Below are positions 12,690 through 24,543 of a stretch of DNA of 64,000 bases, one piece after another. The position numbers were made by a program, and so were the translations under genes. Within the stretch, counting starts at the first letter, position 1; the number at the start of each line of letters is the position of its first letter. The DNA is from Lates calcarifer. Taxonomy: Eukaryota; Chordata; Actinopteri; Centropomidae. The notes below the pieces were generated by a model, which was given only the letters and a program-made list of their open reading frames with translations, made no database searches and was not told where the DNA came from. The stretch covers positions 1 through 64,000 of the forward strand of contig NW_026115247.1 of NCBI RefSeq assembly GCF_001640805.2. The letters run 5' to 3'.

Positions 12690-12785
12690 TCTGAATTCTT
12701 TAAAGATGGCCACTTCATTATGACTGAATATAAACCTGACAATCAGCAATGTTTCTAAATCTGATGAAGGCTTCTACAAATGCTG
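12690..12785 (+). pseudogene. Orphan FCRL D2 Ig exon fragment
   Basis: The bases match the second half of a D2 exon: a stretch like FFKDGHFIM, then after a frame change ISNVSKSDEGFYKC. No acceptor, leader or TM exon belongs to it, and the frame is broken. It is read as a remnant of a dead FCRL copy between 12 and 13 kb. Confidence 0.65.
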
Positions 12786-13050
12786 TTGAAGCTGTTTGGG
12801 GATTCATTACATTAGTTCCTGTAGAAACGTTAAAGTCCACATCATCTGATCAATATCAGCATACACTTATGATCACCAGTTATTCAGTTATTCAGTTGAA
12901 GTGGAGGAGTTATATATTTTTGCATCATGTCGGCACATTACTCACTGCAATTAAAGTGTGAGGAGGACATTACAGAGCAGTCAGATCAGACGTCAGTACA
13001 GGGCTCCTGTACATGACACACTGACGCCTCTATACTGCAGAATGAAGCCA

Positions 13051-13061
13051 CACAGGAAGTG
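13051..13061 (+). promoter_or_regulatory. ETS/PU.1-like box
   Basis: CACAGGAAGTGG lies about 80 bp before the FCRL ATG at 13132. GGAAGT is an ETS core; binding is inferred. Confidence 0.35.
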
Positions 13062-13131
13062 GACCTTCTCACCAACATCAAACTGTAGCTGTGGTTCAGT
13101 CTGAGGCTCAGTCAGTCAGCAGCAACACGTC

Positions 13132-14335
13132 ATGGAGGTCACAGCTCTCAGACTGAGTGAGTACTGACTCTGCCAGCAGATATGTATTTATATACACGTC
13201 ATATGTTCAACTCTCCTCTTTTGTCTCTTTACAGTGATAAACATGTGGTTGCTGCTGCAAGTCCAGGACAATTATTGTGCTTTGAAAGCTGGTAAATTCA
13301 TATTTACAGTATTAATTCATTACTCTTTAGTGTGTTTTCCATCTTTCACTTTATTCACCTCAGCTCCGTCTCTCCGGTTGTCGTCAGATGCAGCTTTTCT
13401 TCGAGTCACTCCAGCCAGACTTCAGCACTTTGAATACAAGTCTGTTTCTTTTGACTGTGAGGGGTTTGATGGGGAACTTGGCCTGAGAGTGATGAAGAAG
13501 AGCCAGAATGCAAACACGTGCAGCACTAACAGGAACATTCAGAAAGGATCCCTCTGTACCATCGAAACAGTTTATATAGACGACAGTGGAGAGTACTGGT
13601 GTGAGACTGGAGACGGAAAGAAAAGCGACACTGTCAACATCACTGTTACTGGTAAGTTTACCCCAGCTGTGGACATTTCTATTTACTGAAGCTACTCACA
13701 TAAAAGGAAAAACATCCAGTAGTTCCCTCCTTTAGACCAATGAAGAAGCTCCCATGGGAAAGCATCAGGGTGTTCTTCCTGGTGATCACCAGTTTTTATC
13801 TGTATTTGGCCATAAATCTATTATAGTCATGTTATTCGCAATATGAATGATTCTGTATGTTTTCCAGCTGGGTCTGTGATCCTGGAGAGTCCGGTCCATC
13901 CTGTGAAGGAGGGAGATGCTGTGACTCTACGCTGCAAGAACAAGACAGCTTCCTCCACCATCTCAGCATCCTTCTATAAAAATGGCTTCCTCATCAAGAA
14001 CAGCTCAGCTGACAACATGATCATCCCCAGTGTCTCCAGGTCTGATGAAGGACTGTACAGGTGCAGCGTCTCTGGATCTGGAGAATCACCTCAGAGCAGA
14101 CTGACTGTCAGAGGTGAGAGGTCAGCAACGTTTCTTACTAATGTTTAAGTAATGAGGTATATTTAACTCTGGCGTTGTCATTCCAGTATTTCAGAAGGAG
14201 ACGATCGCCATTTGTTCCGATCAGCTTCCTGTTCTCCTCTACCTCTTCGTGAGGATTGTTGGCACCATGTTATGGGCGGCTCTGCTCCTGCTGGTGTTGA
14301 GAAAACGTGACAGTGGGAAAGACAGAGGTAAATAA
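13132..14335 (+). CDS. FCRL-type receptor, D1-D2, TM Arg, short tail
   Basis: Predicted receptor of about 246 aa. Exons: leader 13132-13156 and 13235-13291, D1 13388-13651, D2 13868-14113, TM from 14187. D1 (about residues 28-115) has the extra cysteine pair (NTCS and SLCTIE) and DSGEYWCE. D2 (116-197) has [10 protein letters not shown] and SDEGLYRCS. The TM has an Arg near its outer end (YLFVRIVGTMLW) and a basic stop (LRKR). No tyrosine motif is seen. The end is uncertain: with no further splicing the frame stops at 14335 (RGK), whereas a donor at 14328 could lead to a small exon like the one in the 6 kb gene. Activating-type partner of the cluster by inference. AATAAA lies near 14931. Confidence 0.82.
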
Positions 14336-15534
14336 AATAAAAAATACCATCGACGCAGTGAAAACACCTGACCAAACCTGAGTAAAACCATGCCACATAG
14401 AACCCGAGTCTATGGAAATAGAACTGTTTCTTATTTGTCTGATTTAACTTCTTAAACTTATTCATTATATTCAAATATGACAGATACCTATAAGTAAATG
14501 TGTCAGTGCTGTGACCACTGAGTTTCATCAGATGAAGTTTCTCAGGGTGAATGCAGGTCCAGATATTTCTGCTGTCTTTAAACCACACCGTGTTTCTAAT
14601 ACCATGTTTCTAATACCATGTTTCTATCTTTATTTTAACCTGAGTGTTAAACCGTGATGAAGCCTGAGCAGTGACCACAGTGTCTCTGTGAAAACAAGCT
14701 GTGGGTGAGTCACTGAGAGCTGAGGTCACGTACTTTGGTTTAGATCTAAACACCTGCTGAATCTTTGATTCTTTAAATAATCTGTACATCTAAGCCCCAG
14801 TGTGTCAGGATATTAATATCAGAATGCATCATGTGACAGATCAAGCATGAAGTGCTGCTGAAAATACACAGTCAATGTGAACAGATGGACGATAAATAAT
14901 CTGCTCTGTGATGTTTTCACTACTTCTGAATAAAGAAACAGTGAAAGACTTTCAGCATTGATTTGTTAGTTTATTTAAGTCTGTTTCTGGACATTGATCA
15001 GGAATCTTTGTTAAACCAAACACATAAAATAAAGAACAGAACTCATGTTATTATTATCAGATAATCATACCAAAGAAAAAAAGACAAAATATTAAAATGC
15101 ATTTACAGTAGGAAATGGCTACGAAGGTAAAGTGTAAAGAATATGAACCCAGACAAAAATATTCATAAAACAAATGTCTTCACATCCATCCATCCATTAT
15201 CTATACTGCTTATTCATAAGGGCAGCAGGGGGCTGGAGTCTATCCCAGCTGATGTTAACAGCTGCTTGTTCATGCAATTGTCCAGTCAACCAATCATGTG
15301 GCAGCAGATACAGGTGTTTCTGAAGGTGAATGTCTCATAGTCTCGGCAAATATCACTATTTCCATTACTTTGTAAGAGTTTGTAGGAAGTAATGTTAGTA
15401 CTTGTGCATCTATTTTGCACTCCTCTGATGACAATTCATAAAACAATGTAGGAAAATGCTGTGAAACAGCTGTTCACTTGTCTGATTACTGATAAATAAA
15501 TCTTTATCAGCGTCAGGAAAAAAACTTCTGTGGC
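14336..15534. other. Intergenic, 3' flanks of two convergent genes
   Basis: Contains the FCRL 3' UTR region and the 3' flank of the - strand BTN-like gene. A fish interspersed repeat piece lies at 15183-15260. No other gene was seen. Confidence 0.5.
15183..15260 (+). repeat. Teleost interspersed repeat fragment
   Basis: CATCCATCCATTATCTATAC followed by a GCTTATTC-like stretch and GGGGGCTGGAGTCTATCCCA. This is the hallmark of a very common fish dispersed repeat; the family name cannot be fixed by eye. Confidence 0.7.
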
Positions 15535-17985
15535 TCAGGTTTCATATTTCTCCTTTGACCTCAGTTTCCTCTGAATCTCATTTCTGTGTTTCTCTGTCTC
15601 CTCCAGTTGGTCGATGATTTTCTCTTTCAGTTCCTCTACTCCCTTCTTCCTCTGTGTCATCTTTTTAAACACAACATCTGTTTTACACATTAATGTCTGT
15701 GAACACATTAACAATTGTTCCTGTGCTTGTTTTCTCTCCTGCAGCTGTCTCTTGGCATCTAATATGATTTCTTTCAGTCGCAAGAATCCCTTTGCTCTGT
15801 CACTTTCTGTTTCCTTCTCCACTGACTGAGCCCTCTTCTCAATGTCATCCATCCCTCTCTGCATTTCATCCTTCTGACGTTTGAGTTCATCGATAAGTTT
15901 TTGCAGTTCCTCCTTCTGTTCTGTCACTGTTTTAGTCATCTGGTCCAAGTCTCTCTCCTCCTCCTCTCTCCTCTGTAGCTCTTGGTCAAGTTTTGCCTTT
16001 TTCTCGCTCTTTGCCAGAAGTTTCTCTCTCTCTCTCTCCTCCTGATTCATCTCTGCATCTGGGTGAAGATAAAAACAGAGAATCAACTTTAGACTTGTTT
16101 GTTTAGAGGTGTGAAAGTGAATGACACAAGAGAAAAGTAAAGTACTTGAAAACATTAAAATAAGAGGTTAAAATGTGTTACAGCACACACGGTGTTTCAT
16201 TACAACCTCAGATATAAGCTGTTTGTAACAGGAGTTTATTCAAACCTATCAGATTTAAATAAATTTAGTTTCCACTATAAACTTCTATTCATCCCTTCTG
16301 GCTCACAGGAGAAACACAAAATATTAGAGATCAAAAAACAGAGTCTAAGCAATGTAAGAAAAATATAAAGTGTAAAATAGAATTAACAATAGAAAAAAAA
16401 TACAACTAACGAGGTTGCAAAAGCATTCAGCAGCAATAATGCAGTAGACGGTGCAAAGATATGCAGTGGTGGTGTATTGGTATGTTGTCTGACGTGGTTG
16501 CTTTGAAATATTGCCAGTAATCAGTGGCTTACAGTGACGTCAGTCGACATACACAGAGCTGTAGTGACATCTTGTGTTCAGTTGTGAGCATCACAAAGAA
16601 CTGGACCAGTACCTTTCATTTGGTTTTGTGTCCATTTCCACACAACAAAGGCTGCTACACAAGAAAAGATGAGGATAACAACCAAGACCATGGTGAAACG
16701 AACAGTAGAAACAGATGTAGCCGGGAAGCATTCAGCTGGAATGATAAAACACACAACAGATGATAGTTATATAAAACAACATGTCTGCTGATTTGAATTT
16801 TAAAAAATGAAGAGAAAAAGAAAACAAAAAGCACCTGAAATCTGAATCTCTGTCTCTGTGGTCTGGTTGATGTTGTTCTGTCGGACTCTACAGGTGAAGC
16901 TGTTGCTGTGTCTCTTCTCCACAGTCACTCTGCTGCTGACAGTATAGAGGTCATCAGGACCTCTGACTGTCTCTGTAGGTCCAGCAGAGAGGAGGTTTCC
17001 CTCACCGTCCAGCCACAGCACCTCAGGCTCTGGATACCAGCCTTTAGACTCACACTCTAACACCACTGTGCTGCTGTTTAGGTTAATCCCTGATATGACA
17101 GGTACAGAGACAGAACCTGGTGATGGAGAAGAGAAGAGAAAATAATTAAACACAAAACCTGTTAAACTTAAATAACTCTTTCCTCAACAAACAACCTTTG
17201 GCTGAGTACAGACGGTGGCACTTTAACCAAATGTAACTGCTGTTTGCTTCCTGTTTTCCTGCAGGAAGTCAATGTTTGCCACCAGTTTACAGGCACAGGT
17301 CTTTTTCTTTTGTCTCTGTAGCAGAAATGTCCATTTGCAGGATGTTGGTTGGTGTATCAACAATCACACACAAAAAACCCATGTTCACTCACCAACAATG
17401 AGCTCAACAGTAGTTTCTTTGGCCTGTGAGGCAAAGTAGCATCTGTATTTCCCATTATCAGAGTGTTTGACTGCAGACAGTCTCAGAGACAGGTCTCCGT
17501 GCTTCAGGTTCTCAGCAGACACTGACGTCCGTCCCTGGTAAGACGGGTTCTGGTTCACCAGAAGGTCTTGTCCTAGATGCCACACGTGGACAAATCTGGG
17601 CTCCAGGTCAGGTCTTCCCCACTCCACACTCCCAGAAACAACATCAGCTGCAGGCTCCAGGTGGCATGGCAAAATGACATCATCACCAACTAAAGCTACT
17701 ATTGGTTCAGATGGTCCAACCACCTGAGACTGACCTGGAGAGACAAAGAACTCATTTTAGGTCCTGCGTTCACAAAGAACTTGTGTATTAGTGAATATTA
17801 GTTGATGGTCATTGAGTGATGTGTTATTTCTATGCCACCCTTTAACATCCTAAGCTGAGGTTAGTGTGTACGTTACCTCCACATGCCTCTGCCAGCAGAA
17901 GGAGAATCACTGTGTGGTGAAAAACTGAAGCTCTGAGAGAACTGAGCCGAGATTTAAAAGAGAGTCCATCACTCAGGGAAATCAT
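15535..17985 (-). CDS. Butyrophilin-like V-C receptor with coiled-coil tail
   Basis: Predicted 459-aa type I membrane protein. Exons (complement): leader 17985-17877, V 17734-17393, C 17116-16835, TM 16735-16613, coiled coil 16058-15535. The leader core is HHTVILLLLAEACG. V (37-150) carries LPCHLEP and KYRCYF. C (151-244) carries GWYPEPEVLW and SFTCRV. The TM is near 258-277 (MVLVVILIFSCVAAFVVW). The tail from 286 is a continuous E/K/Q-rich heptad region with no B30.2 domain, so oligomerisation through the coil is inferred. A non-coding 5' exon ends at 18811. Intron sequence next to its C exon is shared almost verbatim with the 19.8-23.2 kb gene, marking them as close duplicates. Confidence 0.88.
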
Positions 17986-19768
17986 CCTGAAGCTCTGAGG
18001 GGAAATCAAAAAAGGAAACATGATAAATGCTAAATAAAAAACTTTACAGACGGCATTTTGCCTGCATCCAATGAACCAATCAGATTTCCAGATTTCAATT
18101 CATCATTCCAGACAAAGCGCTGCTGGGCAAAATGGCGGCCAAATCCTGGACATGTCTGACCATTTTAATTGCCCACAAGCTATTTTCAACCTTTGTGAGT
18201 TTTCTACTTTAGTAGTGAGCAGGACCTTATCACATGGAAAAGTGACATTAGAGTAGAAACTTGATTATGACAGAAACGAAGGACAAAGACGAGGAAGCAA
18301 TGGTTGTAGAGTCCAAACTCCCTCTGCCTCAAAAAAGCCTGATTAAAACTTAATGAACTATAATACTGCATATATAATATATATATATTAATAACTGTAA
18401 ATAGATAAAGATACTCAGTGGGTGTTTGCTGTTAGTTCAGTGCTATGCCCTTGTTACTGTATGTTTGTGAGAGAATTAGTTTCACTTGCTACTGATGCAG
18501 CGAAACCTTATGAGCAACATTCACATTGTGTCTTTGAGAGTAAAATGTTTTTCAGGCATACATACTTTAAATACATGAATAAATAAACATATATAAAGCG
18601 CACACAGTAAAGCAGTTAGCAAACATCAACTACAATGAGCTGACAGGAAATACTGGGCAACACTACAGTGCTGCTTGTACACAATCCACATTTATAAACA
18701 GGGTAAATAACCAGCTTGTTTTTGCTCAACACTATTCAGTGATACACTATTTCAAATGAAAACTTAATTAAAACTGAAATAAAATATATTTACTGAACAA
18801 AGGTACGTACCTGTTTAATCTCAGTCAGTTCAGCCTGATGCTGTGAAGCTGTGGACAAAGTCCTTCATTAAAAAAAACACAAAACAACTGGACTTTGACC
18901 TGGTTTATAATGTGTGCTCCCTTTGTCCAAACACTGTCTCGCCTCTACACAGCATTAGAATAATCATTCACAGTGTTACTGTATACTACATATGGACATG
19001 TCTGTTTGTTTTAAGGCTGTAATAATAATCAGAAGATTTTATATTGTATGAGCTTCTTAACAGTTGTTCCTCTGACTGACCACACGTCCTGCACAGGTGG
19101 AATAAAACAACCACCATAACTGAGATAATGAATAACTAGATCAGACTCTGTTCTTATCATAAAGTCCTTACATATGATATCTCAAGTTTAATGAATAGAT
19201 CTGACATATCCACTGCAGTTTCACATGTGATCGACTGTAGCACTGTCATTTTATATAAGACTGTTTGTTCTCATATCATTTAGACAGGAAAAGCTTCAGT
19301 TTCATTTGTTGATTTAATTCTGATGGAAAATATTCAGGACACATGTCTTAATGAAGGATCAAGGTTTATTCAGATTTTATTCGGAGTGCATTCATTGAAG
19401 TCTCACACACATACATAGGGAGTCAATGTAAATTCTGTATTTAAGACAACAAGACAACTCTCAGCAACACAATATTACATTACATTATCAAACAAAGACA
19501 ATTTAATCCAAATCTTCCTTTGTAAATGTTAAATATTCATTGTTAAAGGACTTGATTTAACTTTCATTTTTGCTTCTTGTGTCTGAAATCAATCAAACGT
19601 CCAACAGCTCAGCACCTGAGATCAACTTTAATATCCCATCATAAAAAAACAAGTGGCCAGTGAGATTATTCTTACAGCTCTAAATTCTTTTTACTCTCTA
19701 AGCAGATCATGGCCACGAGGGTCACGTGTTACTAATAAACTGTCATGTAAATCTGATTTTCTTCCTGA
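17986..19768. other. Intergenic between two - strand BTN-like genes
   Basis: Holds the non-coding 5' exon (end 18811) and promoter of the 15.5-18 kb gene, and the 3' flank of the next gene. A GGACTTTG-type motif on the - strand lies near 18855. No coding exon was recognised. Confidence 0.5.
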
Positions 19769-22700
19769 CTACTCTTTGTGGAGATGAACTGTATCCCTTT
19801 GACTTTCTACCTCCTCCAGCTGCATGTTAATTACCTCCATGCTGTTCTGAACTTTCTGCCTCCTCCCTGTCATTGTTGCCATGATACCCTCAGCTGTCTG
19901 CATCAGTTTCTCCACGTTCAGGTCCAGCTTTTCCAGTTTCTCCTTCCCCTTCTCCAGTATCCCCTGAACATTCAACAGGTTTTGCTTTTCTTGTAAGTGT
20001 CCTTCTCTACTGTCTGTGTCACTTTCAGCTATTTCAGTCTCCACTGACTGAACCTTCTCCCTGTTCTCCTTCATGTCTCTCTCTACCTCCTCCAGCTGCA
20101 GTCTCAGTTCCTGTCTCTGGTTCTTCAGACCTCCCGTCAGTTCTTCCATTGGAGCAATAGCCTTCGTCCACACATCCTGCTCCTCTTTCATTTTCTCAGA
20201 TTGTTTCTGCAGCTGAGTCTCTTTTTGAACCAAATCCTTCCTCCTTGCTGAGCAAATGTCCAACACTGAGGAAAACACAGGTCAAAGGTCATAACAGAAG
20301 AAATATTACACATTTAAATAATACCAAATCAAAGATGTTTTAAAAAGATTATTTAAACTGATGAGCCTCTCTTCTAAAATTACACAACTATTCAGCATAA
20401 AAATGCTAATTAATATACACTATACTTTGTAGTAAATAAATTCTTAAATATAACACCCATATTTTCTTGGCATTAAAAAAAAAAGTTTTTTAACTCACAG
20501 ATGGATGATTTTTTGCAGACAAAAAGAACACATCCAAGACACACGACACAAAGGAAGGCAGTGACCCCGTTGAAAATTAAAGAGTAATAGCAAGATGTGG
20601 AACAGTCAGAAACTGGAACAATAAGACACAGAACAATGTTCATCTTACAGTTCATTTCTAATTTCCAAAAACATGTCTTCTTTTTAATTAAAACAAATCC
20701 AACCAGTACACTCATTAGAAATCTAAAACACAAAGCAGTGTTTCATAAATCAACACATTAACTTACTAACTGATTTTACAGATCTGTAACACTAGCAGAC
20801 TGTACAAAAAGTTAATAGATATAGTTAACATTATAGTATCAGTACATCAAAGTGAAGGATTAAGATAAAGCAGAGTATGTACCATTCTGTAGATATGTGC
20901 TCCGTGTCTCATGTTCCTTCTCTGTATTAATACTCAAATTTATGCTTATTGTTCCTGGGGGAGAAAAGCAGCAGACACATTCACGACAAAACATTTTAAA
21001 TAAAAACCTAACATTGGTGATTTATTCTGGCCTGGCTCTGGAAGCACGTTAATGGAAACATGTTCAAAATAATGTTTTAATATTAACTCCATTAACCCAC
21101 TGAACCACCAGCAGTTAACTTTAGTATAGTGTTTTTTTCTTTTAATATCATCAACATACAACAGATATAGTTATATAAAACAACATGTCTGCTGATTTGA
21201 AAAAAATCACCTGAAATCTGAATCTTTGTCTCACTGGTCTGGTTGATGATCTTCTGTTCAACTCTACAGATGAAGTTGTTTCCCCTCCTGACAGTCACTC
21301 TGCTGCTGACAGTATAGAGGTCATCAGGACCTCTGACTGTCTCTGTAGGTCCAGCAGAGAGGAGGTTTCCCTCACCGTCCAGCCACAACACCTCAGGCTC
21401 TGGATACCAGCCTTTAGATTTACACTCTAACACCACTGTGCTGCTGTTTAGGTTAATCCCTGATATGACAGGTGCAGAGACAGAACCTGATGATGGAGAA
21501 GAGAAGAGAAAATAATTAAACACAAAACCTGTTAAACTTAAATAACTCTTTTCTCAACAAACAACCTTTGGCTGAGTACAGACGGTGGCACTTTAACCAA
21601 ATGTAACTGCTGTTTGCTTCCTACTATTGGTTCAGATGGTCCAACCACCTGAGACTGACCTGGACACAGAACAATATTCATCTCTCAGTTCATTTCAGTC
21701 CAAAACATGTCTTCTTTTTAATTAAAATAAATCCAACCAGTACAATCGTTAGAAATTTAAAACACAAAGCAGTGTTTCATAAATCAACACATTAACTTAC
21801 TAACTGATTTTACAGATCTGTGAAAAGTTAATAGATATAGTTAACATTATAGTATCAGTACATCAAAGTGAAGGATTAAGATAAAGCAGAGTACGTACCA
21901 TTCTGTGGATATGTGCTCCGTGTCTCATGTTCCTTCTCTGTATTAATACTCAAATTTATGCTTATTGTTCCTGGGGGAGAAAAGCAGCAGACACATTCAC
22001 GACAAAACATTTTAAATAAAAACCTAACATTGGTGATTTATTCTGGCCTGGCTCTGGAAGCACGTTAATGGAAACATGTTCAAAATAATGTTTTAATATT
22101 AACTCCATTAACCCACTGAACCACCAGCAGTTAACTTTAGTATAGTGTTTTTTTCTTTTAATATCATCAACATACAACAGATATAGTTATATAAAACAAC
22201 ATGTCTGCTGATTTGAAAAAAATCACCTGAAATCTGAATCTTTGTCTCACTGGTCTGGTTGATGATCTTCTGTTCAACTCTACAGATGAAGCTGTTTCCC
22301 CTCCTGACAGTCACTCTGCTGCTGACAGTATAGAGGTCATCAGGACCTCTGACTGTCTCTGTAGGTCCAGCAGAGAGGAGGTTTCCCTCACCGTCCAGCC
22401 ACAACACCTCAGGCTCTGGATACCAGCCTTTAGACTCACACTCTAACACCACTGTGCTGCTGTTTAGGTTAATCCCTGATATGACAGGTGCAGAGACAGA
22501 ACCTGATGATGGAGAAGAGAAGAGAAAATAATTAAACACAAAACCTGTTAAACTTAAATAACTCTTTTCTCAACAAACAACCTTTGGCTGAGTACAGACG
22601 GTGGCACTTTAACCAAATGTAACTGCTGTTTGCTTCCTACTATTGGTTCAGATGGTCCAACCACCTGAGACTGACCTGGACACAGAACAATATTCATCTC

Positions 22701-23215
22701 TCAGTTCATTTCAGTCCAAAACATGTCTTCTTTTTAATTAAAATAAATCCAACCAGTACAATCGTTAGAAATTTAAAACACAAAGCAGTGTTTCATAAAT
22801 CAACACATTAACTTACTAACTGATTTTACAGATCTGTGAAAAGTTAATAGATATAGTTAACATTATAGTATCAGTACATCAAAGTGAAGGATTAAGATAA
22901 AGCAGAGTACGTACCATTCTGTGGATATGTGCTCCGTGTCTCATGTTCCTGCTCTGTATTAATACTCAAATTTATGCTTATTGTTCCTGGGGGAGAAAAG
23001 CAGCAGACACATTCACAACGAAACATTTTAAATAAAAAACGTACTATGATTCAGCCTCTGACATTAACCTAACATTGGTGATTTATTCTGGCCTGGCTCT
23101 GAAAGAATCACTGAACTTTAGAGTACTGATGTGTTTGAATGTTACCTGCACACAGGATTATGAACAGTAAACACAGGAAAACAAGCCACAAGAAATAAGT
23201 CTGTCTGCTCCTCAT
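19769..23215 (-). CDS. Butyrophilin-like gene, two C-type Ig domains, no V, coiled coil
   Basis: Predicted 482 aa. Exons (complement): leader 23215-23146; 72-nt linker 22986-22915; C Ig 22502-22227; linker 21970-21899; C Ig 21486-21211; linker 20954-20883; TM 20612-20499; coiled coil 20265-19769. All joints are phase 1. The linker encodes a short Ser/Thr/Glu-rich segment (SINLSINTEKEHETRS) present three times. Both C domains have GWYPEPEVLW and FICRV. The usual V exon is reduced to its first ~40 bp (about 21622-21663 and 22638-22679). The TM is near 293-309. The tail is a 165-residue coiled coil. A non-coding 5' exon probably ends at 23578. The near-identical repeats could inflate or collapse in assembly, so domain number needs long reads. 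Confidence 0.8.
20631..23035 (-). repeat. Tandem duplication, ~1016-bp unit (two full, one partial copy)
   Basis: The segment about 20631-21663 recurs at about 21664-22679 with an offset of 1016 bp, and partly at 22680-23035. Each full unit carries one 72-nt linker exon, one C-type Ig exon and one V-exon remnant. Copies differ by only a few bases over long stretches (for example K/E at the first C domain strand), implying recent duplication or conversion. Confidence 0.9.
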
Positions 23216-23956
23216 CCTGGAGATCTGAAAACAGAATTAACTGTTTGAGTGAAGAAAACGCTTCTTAAATGCAAAAGTAACATTGATTTTACTGACAAGT
23301 AGATTCAGCATTATCAACGAAATCTATTTCAAGTATAAACAGTAAATTTACTGGATCACTGGGTTATTATTAGCAATGTGTTAACATGTAATCCGCATTT
23401 TAATCTGTGTGTATATTGATGTCTTTTTTCTTCCATTTTACAGGCGCAGAAGTGTAGCTACTAGTTAGCTGTGTTCTAGACCAACAGATCGATACATTAA
23501 AAATATACTACACAGATATTTGAAAAACTAACACCAAAACAAGAAACTTTTTAACTTGCTCACATACCTTTGCAGATGCATCAACGTGTCAGTTCACCTC
23601 AGGGGAAAGTCAGCAGTCTGGTCAAAGTCCTTTTCTGTGTTTGTCTATTTCCTGCAGCCTGGATGACTGTTTTTATTGTACAGGGGTAATGATGTGTGTT
23701 AATGTAGCCTATAATAAAATTTTAAAGCAGACTTTGATGCATGTGTGGACTACACACTGTGCATAAATGAGTGTCTCTGTTTTTATGCTTTGACCTTAAT
23801 ATTTCAAGGAAACACATTCTAAAGACTGACTGACTGAAACACTGTTGGTTTGTCTTGCCCATTAATGTTGGGAGGGACAAACTGCCTCAGGTGCAGTGGT
23901 GTTGTCCACGAGCAAGATTAAAATGGAGCATGAGATGTTGAGTCAGCAGTAATGTG

Positions 23957-24240
23957 AGTGTTGTACCAGACTGTTGTGGTGAAGAGGGAGTTGGACCTAA
24001 GAGTAAAGCTTTCAGTTTACCAGTGGTCATGGTAATGACTGAGAGAATGAGAGCCAGTACTCTGCAAGTTGAGGTGGTTCAGTCACCTGTATCAGGACGC
24101 CTCCTGCAGGTTTTCTAGGCACATCGAACTGGTGGGAGGCCCCAGGTTAGTCCAGAACACCCTGGGGACATTATATATCTCATCTGGCCTGGAGAGGCTT
24201 TGTGGTATCCCAGAAGGGACTGGAAAACCTTGATGAGGAG
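23957..24240 (+). mobile_element. Decayed teleost non-LTR retrotransposon (3' ORF part)
   Basis: The bases and broken translation follow the C-terminal region of a very common fish APE-type LINE (GGTGAAGAGGGAGTTGGACC, then a VRWFGHL-like part and a GRPR-like part, ending near GIPEGTGK). Internal deletions and stops show it is dead. Rex/RTE-like family by memory of the pattern; exact family uncertain. Confidence 0.75.
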
Positions 24241-24462
24241 ATGCAAATTAAGCAGCTAGTTCTGTCAAGGTCACTCAAATGCAACATATATTAAAGAGCC
24301 AGTCTAGCACTTTGGGAAACAACAGATTTTTAAAAGGAAAGTTTCCCTTCAGAAACAGTGGCTCTGACAGTTGAGTCACTGAATAAAATATGTCCACCCC
24401 CCAGAACAACTGAAGCTTTAAATACAGTGAAACTGTTATGAACTGCTGTGGCCTCTGCTCTG

Positions 24463-24478
24463 CACAGGAAGAGGAAGT
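24463..24478 (+). promoter_or_regulatory. PU.1/ETS-like box CACAGGAAGAGGAAGT
   Basis: It lies about 65 bp upstream of the FCRL ATG at 24544. GAGGAAGT is a good PU.1 core, which would fit myeloid or B-cell expression. Binding is inferred. Confidence 0.42.
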
Positions 24479-24543
24479 ACTACACCTCCATCTACATCAC
24501 ATTTACTTCAGTCTGATGCTCAGTCAGTCAGCAGCAAGACGAC

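Larger units (their letters stand above)
11733..13131. other. Intergenic with microsatellite and FCRL relic
   Basis: Contains the 5' flank of the - strand coiled-coil gene (5' exon end near 11920), a GA-rich microsatellite at 12029-12075, a CTCF-like core at 12524-12536 and an orphan D2 exon fragment at 12690-12785. Confidence 0.55.
23216..24543. other. Intergenic, divergent promoters plus LINE relic
   Basis: Separates the - strand BTN-like gene (non-coding 5' exon end 23578, GTCAAAGTCC at 23621) from the + strand FCRL gene at 24544. The middle is a decayed LINE piece at 23957-24240. Confidence 0.55.

Noticed and set aside
20946..21161. 71-codon - strand frame repeated at 21962
   Set aside because: Intron sequence of the duplicated 1016-bp unit; identical only because of the duplication.
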